The notes under the pieces: model-generated
The model's database searches: none
Told to the model about the DNA's origin: nothing
What the model saw: the letters and a program-made list of their open reading frames with translations, nothing else
Origin: JBOGJG01 sp050747825
GTDB taxonomy: Bacteria; Acidobacteriota; UBA6911; RPQK01; JBOGJG01
Length of the DNA: 60,097 nucleotides
Assembly: GCA_050747825.1 (NCBI GenBank)
Contig: JBOGJG010000330.1
Span: forward strand, 1 to 60,097
Direction of reading: 5' to 3'
Part shown: positions 25,836-35,032 of the stretch, in pieces
Layout: each line of letters opens with the position of its first letter
How positions within the stretch are numbered: position 1 is the stretch's first letter
Program-made: the position numbers and the translations under genes

Positions 25836-27688
25836 AGGTTAAAAGTCAAAGGGTCCCTCCTCCCCTTCGAAAATAGCACAAAGGAATGCGCGTTCATTTC
25901 CAGCATGGCCTCACCACTTGAATCGAACTTCGCGGAAAGCCCGCTGCCCGGGCCATTCCACTGCTCCTCCGAGCTGTCCAACATTTTCTCCCAGCGGCCT
26001 TCCGAAAAGGGGAGCTCAACGGAGACCCGGCATTCCCCGAAGTTAAAAACGAGAACTGCCTCGTGTCCTCCAGTCCAGCGCCGCAAGAAGAGGGTCTTCT
26101 GCTCTTCACGAGCGATCACCTCCAGATCATCCTTGCTCAAATTTAGCAGCGCCGGGTGCTCTCTGCGAAGCCGTATAAGAGCCTTGTAGAAGCTGAGCAG
26201 CACGCGAAAAGGCGCCTCCTCGTACAAACGATGGTTGAGCTGCGCGCTTGAGAAGGTGGCCTCATCCTGAGGATCCGGCGGCTCCCCCGGCCACTGGAAA
26301 GAGGCGAACTCCTCCCAGCGGCCCTTCCGGACCGCTTCCTGTAACCCGGGGTCAGAGTGGCTGACAAAATAAGGAAAGGGCGCGGGCTCTCCGTATTCCT
26401 CTCCCATAAACAGCAGCGGCAGGAAAGGGGACAGGATGACGGCTGCAGCCACCAGTTTCTGTCCTTCAAAGGAGAGCATCTTGCTCAGCCGCTCTCCCAG
26501 CCTGCGGTTGCCGACCTGATCATGGTTCTGGGCAAAGACGACTAATTTCCGGGCCGGTATCTCCCGGGAGCTATTCCCATGCCGACGTTTTCGAAAGGAG
26601 GAATATTGGCCCGAGTAAACGTAGCCTTCCTGTAAAGCTTTGGCAAACTGTGAGAGTTCGCCGAAATCCTCATAATAGCCCGTTTTTTCGGGAAGCATCA
26701 GCGTCCGAAGGGAGTGATGAAAGTCGTCATTCCACTGGGCATCGAACTCCCACCCTCCCCGATCACGAGAGTGCACCACTTTCGAATCATTTAGAGCGCT
26801 CTCGGCGATGAGATGGATCTGACGGCCCAACCGTGCAGACTCCGCCTTTACGGCCGCCGTCAGCTCTGCCAGGAACGGCTGAGCTGAAAAATCCCGGATT
26901 GAATGGACGGCATCCAGCCGCAGGCCGTCGATATGGAATTCACGAATCCAGTAGAGCGCATTTTCAAGAAAGAAGCGGCGGACTTCATCACTGTGGGCGC
27001 GGTCGAAGTTAATGGCCTCACCCCAGGGCGTCCTGTATTGATCGGTGAAGTAATATCCGAAATTGGCCAGATAATTTCCCTCAGGGCCGAAGTGGTTGTA
27101 AACCACATCCAGAATCACGGCCCGGCCCACCCTGTGGCAGGCATTCACGAGCTGACGCAATTCGTCGGGTCCGCCGTAGGAATTCTGGACGGCAAAAGGG
27201 TAGACGCCGTCATATCCCCAGTTGCGCTTTCCCGGAAATTGAGCGATCGGCATCAGCTCAACGGCCGTGATCCCGAGGTCCAACAGGTAATTTAAATAGG
27301 GAAGAATGGCAGTAAAAGTTCCCTGAGCAGTGAACGTGCCGACGTGAATCTCATAAAGAATGTAATCCTGCAGCGGCACGCCCTTCCATTCAGTGTCGGT
27401 CCATGAAAATTCCGTATGCATGACCTGAGAAGGGCCGTGTACTCCGCGGGGCTGAAAGCGGGAAGCCGGGTCGGGGAATTCGCTCTCCTCGTTGAGCCTG
27501 TAAATGTAAAGAGCGCCTGGCTCGACGTCCTGGGCGACAACCTGGAAATAGCCTTTTTCGGCCCCCTGCATCGGGATAAGCCGGTCTTCGGGTTCGAGAA
27601 TGTGCACATCGACTTGCCGCGCCTTGGGCGCCCACACACAAAACTCGGTTCGCCCTTCTCCCAGATAGGAGGCGCTAAGTCTGCTCAC
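25832..27688 (-). CDS. treZ: Maltooligosyltrehalose trehalohydrolase (GH13)
   Basis: This 618-residue enzyme releases free trehalose from the end made by TreY. An N-terminal CBM48-like beta-sandwich (about 10-100, TEFCVWAPKARQVDVHI) precedes the GH13 barrel. The nucleophile is Asp259 (HIDGLRLDAVHSI), the acid-base Glu296 (LIAESALND), and the third acid lies in FAQNHDQVGNR. The strings LYEIHVGTFT and GPEGNYL are typical of TreZ. The GTG start lies within the last codons of glgB (14-base overlap), implying translational coupling. The atga at the 3' end starts the GH57 gene. Confidence 0.95.
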   Translation of the reverse strand: MSRLSASYLGEGRTEFCVWAPKARQVDVHILEPEDRLIPMQGAEKGYFQVVAQDVEPGALYIYRLNEESEFPDPASRFQPRGVHGPSQVMHTEFSWTDTEWKGVPLQDYILYEIHVGTFTAQGTFTAILPYLNYLLDLGITAVELMPIAQFPGKRNWGYDGVYPFAVQNSYGGPDELRQLVNACHRVGRAVILDVVYNHFGPEGNYLANFGYYFTDQYRTPWGEAINFDRAHSDEVRRFFLENALYWIREFHIDGLRLDAVHSIRDFSAQPFLAELTAAVKAESARLGRQIHLIAESALNDSKVVHSRDRGGWEFDAQWNDDFHHSLRTLMLPEKTGYYEDFGELSQFAKALQEGYVYSGQYSSFRKRRHGNSSREIPARKLVVFAQNHDQVGNRRLGERLSKMLSFEGQKLVAAAVILSPFLPLLFMGEEYGEPAPFPYFVSHSDPGLQEAVRKGRWEEFASFQWPGEPPDPQDEATFSSAQLNHRLYEEAPFRVLLSFYKALIRLRREHPALLNLSKDDLEVIAREEQKTLFLRRWTGGHEAVLVFNFGECRVSVELPFSEGRWEKMLDSSEEQWNGPGSGLSAKFDSSGEAMLEMNAHSFVLFSKGRRDPLTFNL

Positions 27689-29627
27689 GTTGGCTCTTCA
27701 GAAACACGATGCCCAGAGGCGGCAGCGTCAGGTGCAGCGAATAGGGCCTGCCGTGGACAGCAAACGGAGCGGCCTCCACTCCGCCCATGTTTCCCTGGCC
27801 GCTGCCCCCGTAATCTCTGGCATCGCTGTTCAGGATCTCGTGCCAGAAGCCTCCCCGTGGAACTCCCAAGCGGTAGTTGTGGCGAGGCACCGGTGTAAAG
27901 TTGCCGGCCACGGCGACCAGATCTCCCGTGGACGGGCTCTTGCGGAGAAAGGTCAAGACGCTCTGCTGGGAATCGTTGGCGTCGATCCATTCAAAGCTGT
28001 CGGACGTGAATTCTAGATCATGAAGGCCCGGCTCCCTTCTGTAAGCCCGATTCAATTGCTCCACCCATTTCTGCACCCCCGAGTGAAGCGGGTAGTCCAG
28101 AAGGTGCCATTCCAGACTGCCGTCGTGCTGCCATTCCGTCCACTGGCCGATCTCGCCACCCATAAAGAGCAGCTTCTTGGCCGGCTGGGCATACATGTAA
28201 CCGAACAGAAGCCTCAGATTGGCGAACTTTTGCCAGTAATCGCCGGGCATTTTGCCCAGCAGCGAGCCTTTTCCGTGGACCACTTCATCGTGGGAGAGGG
28301 GCAAAGCAAAGTTTTCGGTAAACGCATAAAGCATGCGGAAGGTCAGGTCATTGTGGTGAAACTTCCGATGGACTGGCTCTTTGGACATGTATCTGAGCGT
28401 GTCATGCATCCAGCCCATGTCCCATTTCATGCCGAAGCCGAGTCCTCCAACATAAGTCGGCCGGGCAACCATGGGCCAGGCTGTGGATTCCTCCGCGATG
28501 GTTTGAACGTCGGGATAATTCTTATAGACCTCCTCGTTAAAGCGGCGCAGGAAATAGATGGCCTCCAGGTTTTCCCGCCCGCCGTGGCGGTTGGGCACCC
28601 ACTCTCCCGGCTTGCGGGAATAGTCGCGGTAAAGCATGGAAGCCACAGCGTCCACGCGAATACCGTCGATATGATACTTATCGAGCCAGAAAAGGGCGCT
28701 GCTCAGGAGAAAATTCCGAACCTCATTTCTCCCGTAGTTGAAAATGTAGCTGTTCCAGTCCGGGTGGTAGCCTTCCTGAAGATTGCCGTGCTCGTAGAGG
28801 TGGGTGCCGTCAAAGTACCCAAGTCCATGCTCGTCGGTGGGGAAATGAGATGGGACCCAGTCCAGGATGACCCCAATCTCGTGCTGATGAAGATAGTCCA
28901 CCAAGTACATCAGATCCTGCGGGGTCCCGAAGCGGCTGGTGGGCGCGAAAAAGCCGGTGGTCTGATATCCCCACGATCCGTAAAAGGGGTGCTCGGTCAG
29001 GGGCATGAATTCAATATGCGTAAACCCCAATCGATTGACGTATTCCGCCAGGCGCGGAGCCAGCTCGCGATAGGAGAGCCAGCGGTCTCCATGCTCCGGG
29101 ACCCGCATCCACGAGCCCAGATGGACTTCGTAGATGGACATCGGGGCGTCAAGCGTGTTGTGGCGACTGCGTGAATTCATCCAGACATCATCGTTCCACT
29201 CATAGTCCAGTTCCCATACCACAGACCCGGTTTTGGGCGGGGTTTCGGTGTGAAAGGCGTATGGGTCGGCTTTATCCACCTGATAACCGCCAAAACGGGA
29301 GACGATGTGATACTTGTAAATTGCCCCGGGCTTCAGGTCCGGAATAAAGCCCTCCCAGATACCCGACTCAGAACCCTCCAGCGAATGTTTCTTCTTGTTC
29401 CATTGATTGAAATCGCCGATGACGAACACGGCTGCGGCGTCGGGCGCCCAGACGGCGAAGTGCGTTCCCGACAATTTGCCGCCGCGCCGCTCGGAAGAAC
29501 GCGGCTGGGAATCGATGTACTGCGCTCCCAGTTTCTTATAGAGCCGGAAATGGTTCCCTTCATTGAAAAGGTAACGGTCGTCATCAGTGATCAAACGAAC
29601 ATCGGTCCTAGTGCTTTTTTGTGCCAT
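27675..29627 (-). CDS. glgB: 1,4-alpha-glucan branching enzyme (GH13)
   Basis: This 650-residue branching enzyme introduces alpha-1,6 branches into the linear glucan made by GlgE. It has a short N-terminal region, a CBM48 domain (about 45-130, GTHFAVWAPDAAAVFVIGDFNQW) and a GH13 barrel. The catalytic pair is Asp326 (DGIRVDAVASMLYRDYSR) and Glu379 (TIAEESTAWP), 53 residues apart as in E. coli GlgB; the third Asp is in LPLSHDEVVHGK. An all-beta C-terminal domain follows. It lacks the first N-terminal beta-sandwich of the longer enterobacterial type. It sits 10 bases after treS in the operon. Confidence 0.95.
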   Translation of the reverse strand: MAQKSTRTDVRLITDDDRYLFNEGNHFRLYKKLGAQYIDSQPRSSERRGGKLSGTHFAVWAPDAAAVFVIGDFNQWNKKKHSLEGSESGIWEGFIPDLKPGAIYKYHIVSRFGGYQVDKADPYAFHTETPPKTGSVVWELDYEWNDDVWMNSRSRHNTLDAPMSIYEVHLGSWMRVPEHGDRWLSYRELAPRLAEYVNRLGFTHIEFMPLTEHPFYGSWGYQTTGFFAPTSRFGTPQDLMYLVDYLHQHEIGVILDWVPSHFPTDEHGLGYFDGTHLYEHGNLQEGYHPDWNSYIFNYGRNEVRNFLLSSALFWLDKYHIDGIRVDAVASMLYRDYSRKPGEWVPNRHGGRENLEAIYFLRRFNEEVYKNYPDVQTIAEESTAWPMVARPTYVGGLGFGMKWDMGWMHDTLRYMSKEPVHRKFHHNDLTFRMLYAFTENFALPLSHDEVVHGKGSLLGKMPGDYWQKFANLRLLFGYMYAQPAKKLLFMGGEIGQWTEWQHDGSLEWHLLDYPLHSGVQKWVEQLNRAYRREPGLHDLEFTSDSFEWIDANDSQQSVLTFLRKSPSTGDLVAVAGNFTPVPRHNYRLGVPRGGFWHEILNSDARDYGGSGQGNMGGVEAAPFAVHGRPYSLHLTLPPLGIVFLKSQREQT

Positions 29628-29637
29628 GTCTATAACT

Positions 29638-32600
29638 TCACACTCTCTGCCGAACCAGTTGCAGAATACCGACCAGCGGGATGCTCACCCAGTCAGGACG
29701 GTTATTAAGCTCGTAGCCCAGCTCGTAAATCGCTTTTTCCAGAAGGTGCACGTCCAGAAGCACTCTTAGCTCCTCCCGGCTTTCAGGCAGGAAAGGGGCG
29801 CTGCCCGCCCTGTAAAGATAGGCCTTCAAGAAAACTACAGATACCCAGTGATGCCAGAGGCGGGCCCATTGCTCCAACGAATGGAAGCCTTCCGAAGTAA
29901 TCCACCCGGCGGACTGGTGGGCGAAGAGGGAGGAATAAGCGGCATAGTGGAACGAGCGGAGCATGCCCGCGACATCCCTTAAGGCGGACCTCTTGAGCCT
30001 GCGCTCCGAAAACGGGCGAGCCGGCTCTCCCTCGAAATCGATGATGACGAAATCCTTCCCGGTATGCAGGACCTGGCCAAGGTGGTAATCACCGTGGCAG
30101 CGGATGCGCATGGCCGTGAGCTTGCGGGCCAGCAGCGAGCCAAAAATTCTTGTTGCCTCGTCCCTGAGGTCGAGCACCTCCTGTACGTTAGTTGCAATCA
30201 ACTCCGGCAGGTGTCTCTGCCTGCGCCGGAGCACTTGGTAGTTCTGCGCCACCAGCGTGCGCAGTGACTGATAATAAGATCTCTGAGTCATGGCGGTGAA
30301 CGGCTCGGGAGCGAAATCGGGATTCTCCGGGTCTGAGGAGAGCGCCAGATGAAGTTCGGCAGTACGCTCCCCGAGCAAGCGGGCGGATTCTATGTAAGTC
30401 CCGAGGATCTCGAAGACGTCGGCCGGCACCTGTTCCTCAGCCAGATCCAGGACCGGCAGATCCGGCGCACGGTATTCGTCGAATCGGTCAAGCCGTGACA
30501 GGGCCCGTTCCATATAGCGACTCAGGTTATCCAGCGTATAGCGCCAGGCATCTCCTTCGTTCTGAACGTATGCCTGAAGCACGCCGAGTATCATGCGCTG
30601 GCCACTCCGGGAGCGATATTCCAGTCCTCCGACAACAGCCGGACTCTGGCTGAATCCTTTTTCGGTCAGAAAACGTCCGATCTCGAGCTCCGGGTTCTCG
30701 CCTTCCTCCAGGCGCCGGAATATTTTGAGAATCAGCCGCCCTCCGTATACGACTGAGGTGTTGCTTTGCTCGGCTCTTGAATAGGATGGCTCCAGGTTCT
30801 GCTCTCTACCGCCCCTTACCCGGTTGAAGGCTTGGGTGGGCCAGATCGTGAGATCCCCCTCTCTTCCTTTGAAGCGGCGACGGGCGGCGACAGCGTCCAG
30901 CAGCGCCTTGCAAAGTTCTTTATCGAAAAGCGCATCGTAAAGCAGGGCGTCCTCGTCTCTCTCTCGAGTTCTCACTTTGATGTCGGAAACCACCGCATAA
31001 GGAAAGGCGTGTTGGATGTGATGCGCCTTGTCGCCGCTGTCAAAGGTGAGAGGAAGGACATAAGTCTCAGGGTCCCCTTCAAAGTATTCGATCTTCACCA
31101 GTGTGACGTAGGCTGTTTTCGCGTTGCTCTCTACGGGCAAGGCTTCGACAATCTGCGCGGAGCGGAGACCACGCGCCTTTCCGCCAAACCAGCGGCGCGG
31201 CGCAATATAATCCGCAAGAATCTCCTCCAGGGCGGCTTTGGACTTGCCTTGAAAAAGCTGGTCGATGCCGGCCGTAAGGACCAGTTCGGGGCCTCGGGTC
31301 GAAATCTTCACTGGGTCTTCTACGCGTTCAGCCTTCAGTACAAACCAGTAGAAGGCGTGCGGCCCAAGAGTGGCCAGATAAGGCAGTCCTCCAATACGTG
31401 GGAAAGCGTTGCGGCTAAAAACCTCGACCGGCACCATGCCCTGAAATTCGGACAGGTCCAGCTCAACATACTGGGCAAAGCGGGAAAGATTAGCCAGCAC
31501 CAGAATCGTCTGCTTCTCAAAAGAGCGGGTGTAGGTCAATACCTTCCGATTTTCAGGGTGAAGGAATTTCAGGTCGCCCCGGCTGAAGGCCTTCAGGCGC
31601 TTTCGCAAAGCAATGATCCGCTTCATCCACCAGAGCAGGGAATGGGCGTTATTGGCCTGGGCCTCCACATTAATGGCTTGGTGGTGATACTCGGGATCAA
31701 TGATCGTGGGGAGATAGAGCCTCTGCGGGTTTCCTCTCGAAAAACCGGCATTTCTATCGGCGCTCCACTGCATGGGCGTGCGTACCCCATCACGGTCGCC
31801 CAGGTAGATATTGTCTCCCATACCGATCTCGTCTCCGTAATAAATCACGGGCGTGCCGGGCAGAGAGAAGAGCAGCCCGTTCATTAGTTCGATCTTTCTC
31901 CGATTATTCCCCAGCAGCGGAGACAGGCGCCGGCGGATGCCGAGGTTGATGCGTGCCTGCGGATCGTAGGCGTAGACGCGGTACATGTAGTCGCGCTCTT
32001 CGTCCGTAACCATCTCCAGGGTCAGTTCGTCATGATTGCGCAGGAAGAGCGCCCACTGGCAGGTATCCGGGATTTCGGGCGTTTGCTCGAGGATGTCGAT
32101 TACCGGAAAGCGATCCTCGGTCCGGATGGCCATGAAAAGTCTGGGCATCAGGGGGAAATGGAAAGACATGTGGCATTCATCCCCGGCTCCAAAGTAAGCC
32201 ACCGCGTCTTCGGGCCACTGATTGGCCTCGGCCAGCAGCATGCGATTGTCGAATTTCGTGTCGAAGTGGGCCCTTAGTTCTTTTAAGAAGCTATGAGTCT
32301 CAGGTAGGTTTTCGCAGGTCGTGCCCTCGCGCTCAAATAGATAGGGAATAGCGTCCAGGCGTAGCCCATCGACTCCCATCCCCAGCCAGAAGTTCATGAT
32401 TCGAAGCACCGCCCGGCGGACTTGGGCGCTGTCAAAGTTCAGGTCAGGCTGATGCGAGTAAAAGCGATGCCAGTAATAAGCCCTGGCCATCGGATCCCAG
32501 GCCCAATTGGAGGACTCGAAATCTTTGAAGATGATCCGCGTGTCTTTGTAGCGATTGGGAGTATCGCTCCACACGTAAAAATCACGCCATCGGCTCCCCG

Positions 32601-32958
32601 GCCGGGCCCGGCGAGCCCTTTGAAACCAGGCATGCTGGTCTGAAGTGTGATTGATGACCAGCTCTGTAATGACTTTCAAATCCCTCTGGTGGGCAGCCCT
32701 GAGTAACGCCTTGAAGTCGCGAAGCGTTCCATAGGCGGGATTAATTCTGGAGTAGTCGGCAATGTCGTAGCCATCGTCCTTTAATGGCGAGGGGTAAAAC
32801 GGGAGCAGCCAGAGCGCCGTCACTCCCAGATCCTGCAGGTAGTCGAGCTTTTCCGCCAGCCCCTTGAAATCGCCGACTCCATCTCCGTCGCTGTCCCGGA
32901 AGGACCGCACGTGCAACTCGTAAATAATCGCGTCCTTATACCAGAGTGCCTCGGCCAT
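29638..32958 (-). CDS. treS: Trehalose synthase-maltokinase fusion (TreS-Pep2)
   Basis: This 1106-residue bifunctional enzyme combines an N-terminal GH13 trehalose synthase (about 1-560), which interconverts trehalose and maltose, with a C-terminal maltokinase (about 575-1106), which uses ATP to make maltose-1-phosphate for GlgE. TreS residues are Asp202 (GVDGLRLDAIPYLFEREGT), Glu244 (LLAEANQWPED) and Asp310 (FLRNHDEL), with spacings equal to those of mycobacterial TreS. The kinase part shows HGDYHLGQ (Asp957) and IIDFEGEP, the aminoglycoside-phosphotransferase-like catalytic and metal sites. A gaggaag ribosome binding site precedes the ATG. Fusion removes the need for diffusion of maltose between the two steps. 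Confidence 0.96.
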   Translation of the reverse strand: MAEALWYKDAIIYELHVRSFRDSDGDGVGDFKGLAEKLDYLQDLGVTALWLLPFYPSPLKDDGYDIADYSRINPAYGTLRDFKALLRAAHQRDLKVITELVINHTSDQHAWFQRARRARPGSRWRDFYVWSDTPNRYKDTRIIFKDFESSNWAWDPMARAYYWHRFYSHQPDLNFDSAQVRRAVLRIMNFWLGMGVDGLRLDAIPYLFEREGTTCENLPETHSFLKELRAHFDTKFDNRMLLAEANQWPEDAVAYFGAGDECHMSFHFPLMPRLFMAIRTEDRFPVIDILEQTPEIPDTCQWALFLRNHDELTLEMVTDEERDYMYRVYAYDPQARINLGIRRRLSPLLGNNRRKIELMNGLLFSLPGTPVIYYGDEIGMGDNIYLGDRDGVRTPMQWSADRNAGFSRGNPQRLYLPTIIDPEYHHQAINVEAQANNAHSLLWWMKRIIALRKRLKAFSRGDLKFLHPENRKVLTYTRSFEKQTILVLANLSRFAQYVELDLSEFQGMVPVEVFSRNAFPRIGGLPYLATLGPHAFYWFVLKAERVEDPVKISTRGPELVLTAGIDQLFQGKSKAALEEILADYIAPRRWFGGKARGLRSAQIVEALPVESNAKTAYVTLVKIEYFEGDPETYVLPLTFDSGDKAHHIQHAFPYAVVSDIKVRTRERDEDALLYDALFDKELCKALLDAVAARRRFKGREGDLTIWPTQAFNRVRGGREQNLEPSYSRAEQSNTSVVYGGRLILKIFRRLEEGENPELEIGRFLTEKGFSQSPAVVGGLEYRSRSGQRMILGVLQAYVQNEGDAWRYTLDNLSRYMERALSRLDRFDEYRAPDLPVLDLAEEQVPADVFEILGTYIESARLLGERTAELHLALSSDPENPDFAPEPFTAMTQRSYYQSLRTLVAQNYQVLRRRQRHLPELIATNVQEVLDLRDEATRIFGSLLARKLTAMRIRCHGDYHLGQVLHTGKDFVIIDFEGEPARPFSERRLKRSALRDVAGMLRSFHYAAYSSLFAHQSAGWITSEGFHSLEQWARLWHHWVSVVFLKAYLYRAGSAPFLPESREELRVLLDVHLLEKAIYELGYELNNRPDWVSIPLVGILQLVRQRV

Positions 32959-32977
32959 TCTTCCTCGCTACATCTCG

Positions 32978-34963
32978 CTACATGAAGTATTCAAAATCGT
33001 GCTCAGTCCGGACTCGTCTGCGAACTCTCAGGATGTGGGCCGGCACGATCCTCGGGTCCAGCTCAACATAGTTGCGTTTTCCCTGCCACAGATAGCGGGC
33101 TCCCGTCAGCAGGTCGTGCGCCTGGAAAGAGAGATCCGGATCGAGCCCAAAACTTTCCAAGGGAATCTCGATCCATCCCGACTGGGTGTGGTAGGGGTCC
33201 AGATTGACCACCATCACTATCAAATTGGATTCATCGTCGCTCTGCTTGCTGTAGCAGATCAACTGCTCGTTATCGACAGCATGAAACCGCAGGCTTCGGT
33301 CGGATTGCAGTGCACGGTTTTCGCGCCGGATGCGATTGACTGTCGAGATCAGCTCCTTCAAGCTGTCCGGCCCATAAAGGTCCCAGTGGCGGACCTGGTA
33401 CTTCTCGGAATTCAGGTAGTCCTCGCTCCCCCAGTCACGGGCCTGATTCTCGAGCAACTCGAAGGCGGGACCGTAAATGCCGTAGCTGGCGCCCAGCGTG
33501 GCTGCCAGGATCAGCCTGATCATGAAGGCGGGGCGCCCCCCCGTTTGCAGGTACTGGGTCAGGATGTCCGGGGTATTCGGCCACAAATTGGGCCGGAAAT
33601 AGTCTCGGACTTCGGTTTGAGTCAGCTCCGTAAAATACTGCGTCAACTCCCATTTCGTGTTGCGCCAGGCAAAGTAAGTATAAGACTGGCTAAATCCCAG
33701 TTTGGCCAGGCGGTACATAACCTTGGGGCGGGTAAATGCCTCAGAGAGAAAAATAATCTCCGGGTTCTCCTTTTTGATCTCCCCGATCAACCACTCCCAG
33801 AAGGGAAAGGGCTTGGTGTGGGGATTGTCCACTCGAAAGATATGGACACCCTGCTGGATCCAGAAATCGACGACACTTTTCAATTCTTCCCAGAGTTCCT
33901 GCCACGCGTCAGACTCGAAGTCGAAGGGGTAAATATCCTGATACTTCTTCGGCGGATTTTCAGCGTACTGGATGGATCCGTCCGGCCGCCGGCGAAACCA
34001 CTCGGGGTGCGCCTGGACATAAGGATGGTCCGGCGCGCACTGATAAGCCAGGTCCAAGGCTACTTCCAGACCGTAATCTCGAGCCTTCTTGATCAGGCTC
34101 TTGAAATCCTTGAGCGTACCGAGTTCCGGGTGGATACTCTTATGCCCGCCTTCCCTGGCGCCGATGGCCCAGGGACTTCCGGGATCTTCCGGCTGAGCCT
34201 CCATGGCGTTATTTTTTCCTTTGCGGTTGACGCGACCAATCGGGTGGATGGGGGGAAGGTAGAGGACATCAAATCCCAGTTCGGCGATATAAGGGAGCCA
34301 CTTCTCGCAGTCTTTCAAAGTGCCCTGCCGGTCGGGATCTGAAGAGGTGGAGAGGGGGAACAGCTCATACCAAGAGCTGAAACGCGCCCTCTCGCGCTCG
34401 ACTATGACTGCCAGCTCCCTCTTGTATGCCGTGCTATTCGAGCAGGGCGAATGGCGGGACATGAGAGCGGCCAGCCTGTCGCTCAGCAGAAGCGCAGATT
34501 GCGCCTGGCTGTTCGCCGCCGACCCGGCCTCACGCAGTAGAGACTTTAGCAGGCTTGCGGCTTTGCCGGAACGCTGACCGGCGGCCTCCTTGACCAGCGC
34601 CAGGCCGGCCTGAAGGTCAACCGTCACGTCCTGTCCGGCCTCCAGCTTTTTCCTCGTGTCTCGTCTCCAGGATTCAAAGCGATCCACCCAGGCTTGAAGC
34701 GTATAAAGGTAACGGCCCATCTCGCTGACCAGAAAACGGCCCTGCCAGCGGTCGTTGACCATCATCTCCAGCGGCGCTTCCATCCAGTCAGGGTCGGATT
34801 GGCGGCGGAACAGGAGCACGCCTGAGATTAAATCGTGGCTGTCGGTGAAAATATCGGCCTCGACAATGACTTCCTCGCCCACCGTCCGCTTGATCGGAAA
34901 ACGGCCACAATCGATCTCCGGACTGACACGCTCGATTATGACTCTTCGTTTTCCTTCTGCCAT
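32978..34963 (-). CDS. glgE: Alpha-1,4-glucan:maltose-1-phosphate maltosyltransferase (GH13)
   Basis: This 661-residue GlgE transfers maltosyl units from maltose-1-phosphate to the non-reducing end of alpha-1,4-glucans. The N-terminal beta domain (RVIIERVSPEIDCGRFPIKR) and the GlgE-specific strings LYLPPIHPIGRVNRKGKNN, GSPWAIGAREGGHKSIHPELG and DLAYQCAPDHPYV are present. The nucleophile is Asp379 (FRVDNPHTKPFPFWEW) and the acid-base Glu408 (FLSEAFTRP), 29 residues apart as in the Streptomyces enzyme. A caggag ribosome binding site supports the start. It is the first gene of the operon. The hairpin element at 34980-35020 lies just upstream, so a promoter would be expected in the gap of about 70 bases or upstream of the aldehyde dehydrogenase gene. 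Confidence 0.96.
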   Translation of the reverse strand: MAEGKRRVIIERVSPEIDCGRFPIKRTVGEEVIVEADIFTDSHDLISGVLLFRRQSDPDWMEAPLEMMVNDRWQGRFLVSEMGRYLYTLQAWVDRFESWRRDTRKKLEAGQDVTVDLQAGLALVKEAAGQRSGKAASLLKSLLREAGSAANSQAQSALLLSDRLAALMSRHSPCSNSTAYKRELAVIVERERARFSSWYELFPLSTSSDPDRQGTLKDCEKWLPYIAELGFDVLYLPPIHPIGRVNRKGKNNAMEAQPEDPGSPWAIGAREGGHKSIHPELGTLKDFKSLIKKARDYGLEVALDLAYQCAPDHPYVQAHPEWFRRRPDGSIQYAENPPKKYQDIYPFDFESDAWQELWEELKSVVDFWIQQGVHIFRVDNPHTKPFPFWEWLIGEIKKENPEIIFLSEAFTRPKVMYRLAKLGFSQSYTYFAWRNTKWELTQYFTELTQTEVRDYFRPNLWPNTPDILTQYLQTGGRPAFMIRLILAATLGASYGIYGPAFELLENQARDWGSEDYLNSEKYQVRHWDLYGPDSLKELISTVNRIRRENRALQSDRSLRFHAVDNEQLICYSKQSDDESNLIVMVVNLDPYHTQSGWIEIPLESFGLDPDLSFQAHDLLTGARYLWQGKRNYVELDPRIVPAHILRVRRRVRTEHDFEYFM

Positions 34964-34979
34964 CGGGCTCCTGAGTTAG

Positions 34980-35020
34980 CCACGGATTTCATGGTTCTGC
35001 GTTATCCCTGAAATCCGTGG
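34980..35020. repeat. 12-bp perfect inverted repeat between two minus-strand genes
   Basis: ccacggatttca (34980-34991) pairs exactly with tgaaatccgtgg (35009-35020) across a 17-base loop. It lies 12 bases after the aldehyde dehydrogenase stop and 16 bases before glgE. There is no T run, so it is either a rho-independent-like stem without a tail, a transcript-stabilising hairpin, or one copy of a dispersed short repeat; which of these cannot be decided from one copy. Confidence 0.7.
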
Positions 35021-35032
35021 TATTAGTCTCGC

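Noticed and set aside
28020..29174. 384-codon plus-strand frame opposite glgB
   Set aside because: Antisense shadow of glgB, whose catalytic residues and length are normal.
30832..31887. 351-codon plus-strand frame opposite the treS-maltokinase gene
   Set aside because: Antisense of a well-supported fusion gene; no start signal.
32999..34342. 447-codon plus-strand frame opposite glgE
   Set aside because: Antisense shadow caused by high GC and codon bias; glgE is unambiguous on the other strand.
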